Below, one piece after another: positions 1 through 5,206 of a stretch of DNA of 5,978 bases. The notes below the pieces were generated by a model. The model was not told the origin of the DNA. It worked only from the letters and a program-made list of their open reading frames with translations, and did not search any database. This DNA is from Actinomycetota bacterium (GTDB taxonomy: Bacteria > Actinomycetota > Acidimicrobiia > Acidimicrobiales > CADCSY01). The first letter of the stretch is position 1, and every line of letters begins with the position of its first letter. The stretch is taken from NCBI GenBank assembly GCA_019348335.1, contig JAHWJR010000021.1, forward strand, positions 8,357 through 14,334, read 5' to 3'. Position numbers and translations under genes: made by a program.

Positions 1-1569
1 GGCGAGCGGGGTGGCGGAGGTCACGGGAGCGACGGGCTCGGCGAAGTTGCCGGCGGGCGGCGGCGACGTGGTGGCCCACTCCAGGGTGTGGCCGCCCCAG
101 GGGTTGGCGGCTGCACCGGCAGCGCTGCGCCCGCGGGCTCGCCGGAGCAGCTCGCCCACCACCACCAGCACTCCGAGGACGGCCAGCGCGCCGCCGAGGG
201 CGCTGGCGGCGTTCATGGCGATGACCAGCCCGGTGTCGTCGAACTGGCCGCCCTGCAGGCGCTGGTCGGAGACCAGGCCGGTGACCAGGTCGGGGGCAGC
301 CAGCAGGATGGCGCCCCAGAAGGTCAGGGCGAACGCCGCCGTCCCTGCCGCCTCGCCGAGGGCGACCCCCCAGATCTTGGGGGCCCAGTACCAAAGGGCG
401 GCGAAGGCAGCCAGGGTGGCGGCGCCGTAGAGCGTGTAGTGGATCTGCGCCGCCTCCCACGCCGTGCCCCGCAGCTGGAGGCCGGGCACGACCTGCAGGG
501 CGCCGGCGAGGGCCCCGAGCAGGAGGTGCACCACGGCGCCGAGCGCCAGCAGGAGCGGGGCCTTGCGCACGAAGCCGCTGCGCCGCACCGTGTCGCCGAG
601 CAGGCCGACCAGGGCCAGCGCCGGCAGCAGGGCGGCCAGGCCGACGACCACGTAGAGGAAGTCGGCGGACGCTGCGGCCGGGGGCGACCACGCCCCGAAG
701 CCGAGGATGCCCAGGGCGGCGATCACGGCCATGCCGGACCGGTGGTTGCGGAGGCGACCACCGGTGAGCACGGGCACGATCTCGGCGGCGATGCCGGCGG
801 CGGGCACGGCCAGCAGGTACACCTGCGGCACCGCCCAGAACCACGAGATGCGGGCGTAGGACGCCTGCCCACCGAAGTCGCCGGTGAAGTGGTGGCCGAT
901 GAACAGCTCGACGAGCTGGGCCAGCAGCACGGGGCTGGCGAGCAGGGTGAGGCCGCCACCCACGAGCACGGACCAGGTGAACAGCGGTGTGCGGGCCAGC
1001 GTCATGCCCGGCGCCCGCAGGGTGAGGGCGGTGGTGAGGATGCTCACCAACGCCACGCAGAAGGCCACGGTGAGCAGGGCGAGGCTGAGCAGGTAGAGAT
1101 CGGTGCCCACTTCGCTGCCGCCGCCCGGCCCGCCGTTGGCCACGTAGGCCGCCAGCAGCAGGACGCCGCCCAGCAGGTAGGCCCAGTAGGCGGTGGCCGA
1201 GCCGCGGGGGAAGGCGATGTCGGGCGAGCCGACCTGGAGCGGCACCAGGTAGGTGGCCAGCCCCAGGAAGAACGGCACGAGGAACAGCAGCACGGCGACC
1301 TCGCCGTGCAGCGTGTACACCTGCCCGAAGGTGCCGTCGGTCAGCACCTGGAGGCCGCTGTTGATGCGCTCGACGCCGAGGACGGCCCCGAGCACGCCGC
1401 CCACCACGAGGAAGGCCAGCGCCGTCCCCAGGTAGAGCCGTCCGATGCGCTTGTGGTCCTCGGTGGTGAACCAGCCGGCGAGCCCCGCCGGCGGGCGGCC
1501 GGCGTCGGTCTCGTGGCCGGCGCCGGCGTCCACTGAGGTCGCCCCCGAGGCGGTCTCCGTCGGGGTCAT
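1..1569 (-). CDS. Heme-copper oxidase subunit I-like protein lacking the binuclear-centre ligands (3' end cut by window)
   Basis: A multi-spanning membrane protein clearly homologous to aa3-type cytochrome c oxidase subunit I (CtaD/CoxA). The 523 residues seen include the N-terminal signature TTEDHKRIGRLYL (35-47), the helix II motif YTLHGE (85-90), the VPLQVGSPDIAFPR segment (109-122), the FTW of helix V (197-199), the helix VI segment WFWAVPQVY (243-251), the helix X segment AQIHYTLYG (374-382) and the C-terminal NPWGGHTLEW (489-498). Low-spin heme ligands H88 and H377 are present. Other key residues are replaced: CuB HPEVY His by V247, the CuB His-His pair by P296-P297, the high-spin heme His by Q375, and the helix VI Glu by Q249. 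The cross-linking Tyr survives as Y251. The family normally reduces O2 to water at the heme a3-CuB site in the plasma membrane; this member probably cannot. The ATG lies 8 bp after the ctaB stop. An in-frame GTG at 1581 overlaps that stop as GTGA and is an equally fair start, adding 4 residues. Whether a subunit III domain is fused downstream cannot be seen. Confidence 0.88.
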   Translation of the reverse strand, partial: MTPTETASGATSVDAGAGHETDAGRPPAGLAGWFTTEDHKRIGRLYLGTALAFLVVGGVLGAVLGVERINSGLQVLTDGTFGQVYTLHGEVAVLLFLVPFFLGLATYLVPLQVGSPDIAFPRGSATAYWAYLLGGVLLLAAYVANGGPGGGSEVGTDLYLLSLALLTVAFCVALVSILTTALTLRAPGMTLARTPLFTWSVLVGGGLTLLASPVLLAQLVELFIGHHFTGDFGGQASYARISWFWAVPQVYLLAVPAAGIAAEIVPVLTGGRLRNHRSGMAVIAALGILGFGAWSPPAAASADFLYVVVGLAALLPALALVGLLGDTVRRSGFVRKAPLLLALGAVVHLLLGALAGALQVVPGLQLRGTAWEAAQIHYTLYGAATLAAFAALWYWAPKIWGVALGEAAGTAAFALTFWGAILLAAPDLVTGLVSDQRLQGGQFDDTGLVIAMNAASALGGALAVLGVLVVVGELLRRARGRSAAGAAANPWGGHTLEWATTSPPPAGNFAEPVAPVTSATPLA

Positions 1570-1577
1570 GGTGTGGC

Positions 1578-2468
1578 TCACGGGCGCAGCAGCTGGTCGA
1601 CGGCCATGGCCCCGAACAGCAGGGTGATGTAGGTGATCGACCAGGTGAACAGGCGCATGGCCCGGTCGGGCGACGGGTCACGGAGGAGTCGGACGGACAG
1701 CCAGGTGAAGACCCCACCGAGCACCACCGCCGCCGCCAGGTAGAGCAGGCCCATGTCGGCCACCGGCGCGAACACCAGGGTCAGGGCCCACAGCAACACC
1801 GTGTAGGCGAGGATGCGCACGGCGGTGGTGCGCATGCTGGCGACGGCGGGGAGCATGGGGACGTCGGCGGCGGCGTAGTCGTCGCGGTAGCGCACGGCGA
1901 GGGCCCAGAAGTGCGGTGGCGTCCACACGAAGATCACCGCGAACAGCACCAGCGGCGGCAGCCCGATGGCGTCCTGCACCGCCGCCCACCCGACCAGCAC
2001 CGGGACGGCGCCGGCGGCGCCACCGATGACGATGTTGTTGGTGGACGTGCGCTTGAGCCAGAGGGTGTAGACGATCACGTAGAAGGCGGTGGCGCTGACC
2101 GCCAGCACGGCGCTGAGCAGGTTGACCCGGGCCCACAGCAGGGCGAAGGCGGCAACCTCGAGGGTCAGGGCGAACGCCAGTGCCTGGGCGGGCTCGATGG
2201 CGCCGGTCACCAGCGGGCGCTTGCGGGTGCGGTGCATGACCCGGTCGATGTCGCGGTCGAACACCATGTTGAGGGCGTTGGCCCCGCCGGCGGCCAGCGC
2301 ACCACCGGTGAGGGTGGCGGCGATCAGCCACCCCGACGGCAGGCCGCCGTGGGCCACCACCATGGTGGGCAGGGTGGTGACGAGCAGCAGCTCGATGATG
2401 CGGGGCTTGGTGAGCGCAACGTACGCCCCGAGCTTGGAGCCGAGAGCGGGACTGGCCAGCTGCTGCAT
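1578..2468 (-). CDS. ctaB: Protoheme IX farnesyltransferase (heme O synthase)
   Basis: CtaB (COX10 family) transfers a farnesyl group from farnesyl diphosphate to heme B, giving heme O, the first step to heme A. It is a 296-residue integral membrane UbiA-type prenyltransferase, normal length for the family. The first Asp-rich motif is NALNMVFDRDID (64-75, N67-D71-D75), followed by RTRKRPL (80-86). The second is YRDDYAAADVPM (194-205). Other family marks are ALTKPRIIELLL (18-29), KRTSTNNIVIGG (139-150) and TPPHFW (183-188). About eight or nine hydrophobic helices fill the chain. The ATG opens the first convincing residues and has no Shine-Dalgarno sequence; a TAGTGT hexamer lies 9 nt upstream, so a leaderless transcript is possible. 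It is the first gene of a two-or-more-gene unit with the subunit I homologue and diverges from ctaA, which uses its product. Confidence 0.97.
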   Translation of the reverse strand: MQQLASPALGSKLGAYVALTKPRIIELLLVTTLPTMVVAHGGLPSGWLIAATLTGGALAAGGANALNMVFDRDIDRVMHRTRKRPLVTGAIEPAQALAFALTLEVAAFALLWARVNLLSAVLAVSATAFYVIVYTLWLKRTSTNNIVIGGAAGAVPVLVGWAAVQDAIGLPPLVLFAVIFVWTPPHFWALAVRYRDDYAAADVPMLPAVASMRTTAVRILAYTVLLWALTLVFAPVADMGLLYLAAAVVLGGVFTWLSVRLLRDPSPDRAMRLFTWSITYITLLFGAMAVDQLLRP

Positions 2469-2477
2469 CGGGCGCGA

Positions 2478-2483
2478 ACACTA
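2478..2483 (-). promoter_or_regulatory. Candidate -10 element for ctaB (TAGTGT)
   Basis: TAGTGT on the minus strand ends 9 nt before the ctaB ATG and fits the loose actinobacterial -10 pattern TANNNT. A start site at or just before the ATG would give a leaderless or near-leaderless message, in keeping with the lack of a Shine-Dalgarno sequence. The best -35 candidate is TTCCAG, 18 nt upstream, which is weak and overlaps the inverted repeat. Confidence 0.35.
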
Positions 2484-2496
2484 CGGCGTCCGGGGC

Positions 2497-2513
2497 CCCA
2501 ACTGGAAGTTGGG
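2497..2513. repeat. Perfect inverted repeat CCCAACT-GGA-AGTTGGG, possible operator
   Basis: Two perfect 7-bp arms are separated by 3 bp. The element lies 29-45 bp upstream of the ctaB ATG, where a -35 box would sit if that message is leaderless, and about 90-105 bp upstream of ctaA. The A/T-containing arms stand out against a nearly pure G/C background. This is the form of a dimeric regulator site, or of a small hairpin. The regulator is unknown. Confidence 0.45.
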
Positions 2514-2587
2514 CGGCCGCCGGCCGGCCGGGGGCCGAACGGTGAGCGCTCGGCGCCGTGCCCGGCGGCCGCGAGAGGCGCCCGCAG

Positions 2588-2593
2588 TACCAT
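2588..2593 (+). promoter_or_regulatory. Candidate -10 element for ctaA (TACCAT)
   Basis: TACCAT matches TANNNT and ends 8 nt before the ctaA ATG, mirroring the arrangement on the ctaB side. There is no Shine-Dalgarno sequence before the ATG, so a leaderless message is plausible. No recognisable -35 box was seen at the right distance. Confidence 0.35.
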
Positions 2594-2601
2594 CGACGGC
2601 G

Positions 2602-3549
2602 ATGGCCCTGCCCCGGATCTCACCGGCCGCCTACCGGCGCATCACCCTCTTCGCCCTGGTGGCGCTGGCGTTCATCGTGGTCACCGGCGCCGCCGTGCGC
2701 CTCACCGGATCGGGCCTGGGCTGCAGCGACTGGCCCCTCTGTGAGCAGGGCCAGCTAACCCCCAGCGAGATCACCGACGCCCCGGCGATGATCGAGTTCG
2801 TCAACCGCACCATCACCGGCGTGGTGTCGGTGGCGGTGATCCTGGCCGTGGCCGGCGCCTTGCGCCGCACCCCCCGCCGGCGCGACCTGGTGTGGCTGTC
2901 GGCCGGCCTGGTCGCCGGCGTGGTCGCCCAGGTGGTGCTCGGGGGCCTGGTCGTGCTGTTCGAGCTGTCGCCCCGCCTGGTGATGGGCCACTTCCTGCTG
3001 TCCATGGTCCTGATCTGGAACGCGGTGGTGCTCCACCACCGGGCCGGGCGCCCCGACGGGCCGGTGGCCGTGCGGGTCGCCCCGCCGGCGCTCGGGCTCG
3101 GCCGGCTGGTGTTCGCCGCCGCCGTACTGGTGGTGTTCACCGGCACGGTGGTCACCGCCTCCGGTCCCCACGCCGGCGACCACCAGGCCGCCCGCCTCGA
3201 CTTCTTCCTGCCCGACGTGGCCCGGGTCCACGGCGCCTCGGTGGTGGTGCTGGTGAGCCTCACCCTGGTGCTGCTGGCCGCACTTCGGCGCCAGGCGGCG
3301 CCGGCGCCGGTGCAGCGGGCGGCCCGCGTCCTGCTGGCGGTTCTGGTGGCCCAGGCGGCGGTGGGTTACACCCAGTACTTCACCGGGGTGCCGGCCCTGC
3401 TCGTGGGGATCCACGTGCTCGGCGCCATGCTCGTGTGGATCGCCGTGGTCCATCTCAACTTGACCTTCCGGGCGCCGGTTCAGGCCGTGGTGCCCGCCCG
3501 GCGCCCGGCCGGCGCCGCCCCCGCCCAGCCGTCCCTTGCCGCCACCTGA
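2602..3549 (+). CDS. ctaA: Heme A synthase (COX15/CtaA family)
   Basis: CtaA oxidises the C8 methyl of heme O to the formyl group of heme A in the plasma membrane. The 315-residue protein has about eight transmembrane helices in two four-helix halves. The first half has RLTGSGLGCSDWPLC (33-47) with the Cys pair C41/C47, the IEFVNR motif (64-69) carrying the conserved Glu E65, and H130 in MGHFLLSM. The second half has GTVVTASGPHAGDH (181-194), H210 in RVHGAS and H271 in GIHVLGAM. The position after E65 where Bacillus CtaA has a heme-ligand His is N68; I recall Asn there in other actinobacterial CtaA proteins. The second external Cys pair of Bacillus CtaA is absent. The frame is open far upstream, but the homology begins at this ATG. 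The tail after 291 is Ala/Pro-rich. The gene diverges from ctaB and is followed after 7 bp by clpS. Confidence 0.96.
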   Translation: MALPRISPAAYRRITLFALVALAFIVVTGAAVRLTGSGLGCSDWPLCEQGQLTPSEITDAPAMIEFVNRTITGVVSVAVILAVAGALRRTPRRRDLVWLSAGLVAGVVAQVVLGGLVVLFELSPRLVMGHFLLSMVLIWNAVVLHHRAGRPDGPVAVRVAPPALGLGRLVFAAAVLVVFTGTVVTASGPHAGDHQAARLDFFLPDVARVHGASVVVLVSLTLVLLAALRRQAAPAPVQRAARVLLAVLVAQAAVGYTQYFTGVPALLVGIHVLGAMLVWIAVVHLNLTFRAPVQAVVPARRPAGAAPAQPSLAAT

Positions 3550-3551
3550 GG
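3548..3551 (+). promoter_or_regulatory. clpS ribosome binding site (GAGG) that decides the start
   Basis: GAGG sits 5 nt before the GTG at 3557 and overlaps the ctaA stop codon. It favours the GTG over the in-frame TTG at 3536, which would overlap ctaA by 14 bp. Confidence 0.55.
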
Positions 3552-3556
3552 TCACC

Positions 3557-3868
3557 GTGGCTCCCCCCGCACCCCCCGCCGCTCCGGCTCCCGTCGAGGT
3601 CGAGCGCCCCGACGTCGACGAGGTGGCCGAGCCCGACATCCCCTGGATCGTCCTGGTGTGGAACGACCCCATCAACCTCATGTCCTACGTGACCTGGGTG
3701 CTCCAGAAGCTGTTCGGCTACAACCGGGACAAGGCCACCGCCCTCATGCTCGACGTCCACCACAAGGGCCGGGCCGTCGTCGCCAGCGGCACTCGGGAGA
3801 AGTGCGAGCTCGACGTGTTCCGGCTCCACGAGCACGGCCTGTGGGCCACCATGCAGCACGACGTCTGA
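3557..3868 (+). CDS. clpS: ATP-dependent Clp protease adaptor ClpS
   Basis: ClpS binds proteins with N-degron residues (Leu, Phe, Tyr, Trp) and hands them to a ClpA/ClpC unfoldase for degradation by ClpP in the cytoplasm. The 103-residue product has a disordered Ala/Pro/acidic N-terminal arm (1-28) and then the ClpS core: PWIVLVWNDPINLMSYV (29-45), LQKLFGY (49-55), ATALMLDVHHKGRAVV (60-75) and ECELD-like KCELDVFRL (82-90). The N-degron pocket residues are in place: N36 and D37 (as in the E. coli ND pair) and H68 in the VHHKG loop. The GTG start is chosen for its GAGG site. It lies 7 bp after ctaA and its stop shares one base with the DUF2017 start (TGATG), so translation of the next gene is probably coupled. 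The actinobacterial partner is likely ClpC1; no Clp ATPase is in the window. Confidence 0.95.
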   Translation: MAPPAPPAAPAPVEVERPDVDEVAEPDIPWIVLVWNDPINLMSYVTWVLQKLFGYNRDKATALMLDVHHKGRAVVASGTREKCELDVFRLHEHGLWATMQHDV

Positions 3869-4347
3869 TGTTCCGGGCCCCGGTGCGACGCACCCGCAAG
3901 GGTGACTACGAGGTGCGCCTGTCCGACCAGGAGCGCCAGCTGCTGGCGTCGCTGGTCCCCCAGCTGCGGGCGGCCCTCCAGAGCGGGACCGACGCCGGCG
4001 GGACCGACGACCCCACCCTGCGCCGGCTGTTCCCCGCCGCCTACCCGTCCGACGAGGAGCGCGACCGCGAGTACCGGGCCATGGTCCACGACGACCTGGT
4101 GGCCCGCCGGCACGCCGCCCTCGACACCGTGGAGGCCAGCGTCGGCGCCACCCGCCTCGACGAGCAGGAGGTGCTGGCGTGGATCGGGGCGGTCAACGAC
4201 CTGCGCCTGGTGCTGGGAACCCGCCTCGACGTGTCGGAGGAGACCGAGCTCACCTTCGACCCCGACGACCCCGACGCCGCCGCCCTCGCCGTCTACGGCT
4301 ACCTGGGCTTCCTGCTGGAGGCCCTGTTGTCGGCCGTGTCCGAGTGA
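3868..4347 (+). CDS. DUF2017 family protein
   Basis: A 159-residue, acidic, soluble, mostly helical protein of the DUF2017 family, which is typical of actinobacteria and commonly lies directly after clpS (the Mycobacterium tuberculosis Rv1331-Rv1332 order as I recall it). Recognisable segments are a basic start (FRAPVRRTRKGDYEVRL, 2-18), LRRLFPAAYPSDEERDREYR (51-70), the conserved core WIGAVNDLRLVLGTRLDV (105-122) and the C-terminal AVYGYLGFLLEALL (141-154). No catalytic motif or membrane segment was seen and the molecular function is unknown. The constant link to clpS suggests a role with ClpS-dependent proteolysis, which is inference only. The ATG overlaps the clpS stop by one base and has no separate ribosome binding site. 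The stop lies 16 bp from the end of the convergent degV-like gene. Confidence 0.9.
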   Translation: MFRAPVRRTRKGDYEVRLSDQERQLLASLVPQLRAALQSGTDAGGTDDPTLRRLFPAAYPSDEERDREYRAMVHDDLVARRHAALDTVEASVGATRLDEQEVLAWIGAVNDLRLVLGTRLDVSEETELTFDPDDPDAAALAVYGYLGFLLEALLSAVSE

Positions 4348-4348
4348 G

Positions 4349-4394
4349 CGCCGGCGCCTGCCGTCAGCGGGACGGGTAGAAGAAGGCGCCGGCG
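4349..4394. terminator. Possible bidirectional terminator hairpin between convergent genes
   Basis: A perfect 11-bp inverted repeat (CGCCGGCGCCT at 4349-4359, AGGCGCCGGCG at 4384-4394) flanks a 24-nt loop at the convergent junction. Its right arm lies inside the last codons of the degV-like gene. There is no T-tract on either strand. GC-only stems of this size can arise by chance in such a genome, so the call is weak. Confidence 0.3.
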
Positions 4395-5206
4395 GTCCCC
4401 GGCCCGGTGTGGGCCCCCACGCTGGGGCCGATGCGGTAGCGCACCACCTCCCTGACCGCCGGCGCGCCGGCCAGGCGCTGCTCGAGGGCCTGGGAGAGGG
4501 CGGCGCCGGCGGCGTCGGCCACGCCCACGCCCACCCGCAAGGACGGCCCGGCGGCGAGGATGTGGGCGGCCATGGCCTCGACGGCCCCGTCCAGGTCGGC
4601 CGCCCGCCCCACCACCTTCATCTCCCCGCCGGCCATGGTGAGCACGGCGACGGGCTCGGCCCCGGCGGGGTCGTCGCCTGCCGGCGCCGCCAGCCGGCCC
4701 CCGGCCCGGGCCAGGTCGAGGGCGCCCACGGTGAACACCGTCCCCACGCCGGCGCCCACCTGCTCGGCCACCCGGGCCGCCTCCTCGAGCGAGGCGCCGG
4801 CGGCCAGGGCCTCGCCCGCCTCCCACACGCAGCAGGCCACGCCGAAGCTGACCGTGCCGGTGTCGACCACCCGGACCGGCACGGCGGCGGCCTCCGCCCC
4901 CAGCCGGGCGCTGTTGACCGTGCCGGAGACGGCCGAGCCGATGTGGACGGACAGGATGTGGTCCGCCCCCCGGTCGGCCAGGGCCCGGAAGGCCCGGGCG
5001 AAGGCGCCGGGGCTGGGCTGGGACGTCGAGACCTCGGGCCGGCGCCCCTCCTCGAAGCGCCGGTAGAAGGCGTCGGCGTCGAGGTCGACCCCCTCGAGGA
5101 AGGACTCGCCGTCGATGGTGACGGTGAGGGGCACCACCTCCACGCCGTAGCGCTCGGCCAGCTCGGCCGGGAGCTGGGCGTTGGAGTCGGTCACCAGGCC
5201 GATCAC
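4364..5206 (-). CDS. DegV family fatty-acid-binding protein (FakB-like)
   Basis: DegV proteins bind one long-chain fatty acid. In the characterised Fak system, FakB presents it to the kinase FakA to make acyl-phosphate. This 280-residue cytoplasmic protein has the normal length and landmarks: VTDSNAQLP (5-13), VVPLTVTIDGESFLEG (24-39), STSQPSPG (60-67), SAVSGTVNSARLG (91-103), RAGGRL (167-172) and the C-terminal GAHTGPGTAGAFFYP (264-278) with H266. The helix after GGRL, hydrophobic in most relatives, is here a Gly/Ala/Pro/Asp-rich stretch (173-185) about 2 residues shorter. The GTG start overlaps the plsY-like stop as GTGA and has GAGGAG 8 nt upstream; the homology begins exactly there although the frame stays open for hundreds of bases upstream. 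The neighbour suggests acyl-phosphate supply for phospholipids. No FakA gene is in view, so the FakB role is likely but not shown. Confidence 0.92.
   Translation of the reverse strand: MIGLVTDSNAQLPAELAERYGVEVVPLTVTIDGESFLEGVDLDADAFYRRFEEGRRPEVSTSQPSPGAFARAFRALADRGADHILSVHIGSAVSGTVNSARLGAEAAAVPVRVVDTGTVSFGVACCVWEAGEALAAGASLEEAARVAEQVGAGVGTVFTVGALDLARAGGRLAAPAGDDPAGAEPVAVLTMAGGEMKVVGRAADLDGAVEAMAAHILAAGPSLRVGVGVADAAGAALSQALEQRLAGAPAVREVVRYRIGPSVGAHTGPGTAGAFFYPSR

Larger units (their letters stand above)
2469..2601. promoter_or_regulatory. Divergent ctaB/ctaA intergenic promoter region
   Basis: This 133-bp stretch separates the divergent starts of ctaB and ctaA and must hold both promoters. 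It contains a perfect 7-bp inverted repeat with a 3-bp spacer, TANNNT hexamers next to each start codon, a GC-only block of overlapping palindromes around 2514-2531 and an 8-bp palindrome GAGCGCTC at 2544-2551. No coding sequence or clear Shine-Dalgarno sequence for either gene was seen. Shared control of the two heme A synthesis genes is inferred from the arrangement. Confidence 0.7.

Noticed and set aside
88..1536. A 482-codon open frame on the plus strand opposite the subunit I homologue
   Set aside because: Its translation is a Gly/Gln/His/Glu-rich composition typical of the antisense of GC-rich membrane protein genes. The minus strand carries a clear oxidase homologue across the same span.
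1..1569. The subunit I homologue as a decayed pseudogene
   Set aside because: The frame is open for 523 codons, codon use matches the neighbours, and structural motifs and both low-spin heme histidines are kept; only active-site positions are changed.
2514..2531. GC-only palindromes near 2514-2531 as an operator or hairpin
   Set aside because: Simple GGCC/GCCGGC runs are expected in such GC-rich DNA and show no specific design.
1911..2744. Plus-strand open frame opposite ctaB and running into ctaA, and the upstream extension of the ctaA frame from 2089
   Set aside because: Both are shadows of ctaB; the ctaA homology begins at the ATG at 2602 and the upstream residues match nothing recognisable.
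2755..3681. Long minus-strand open frame opposite ctaA and clpS
   Set aside because: Low-complexity His/Gln/Gly-rich translation, explained by third-position G/C bias of the plus-strand genes.
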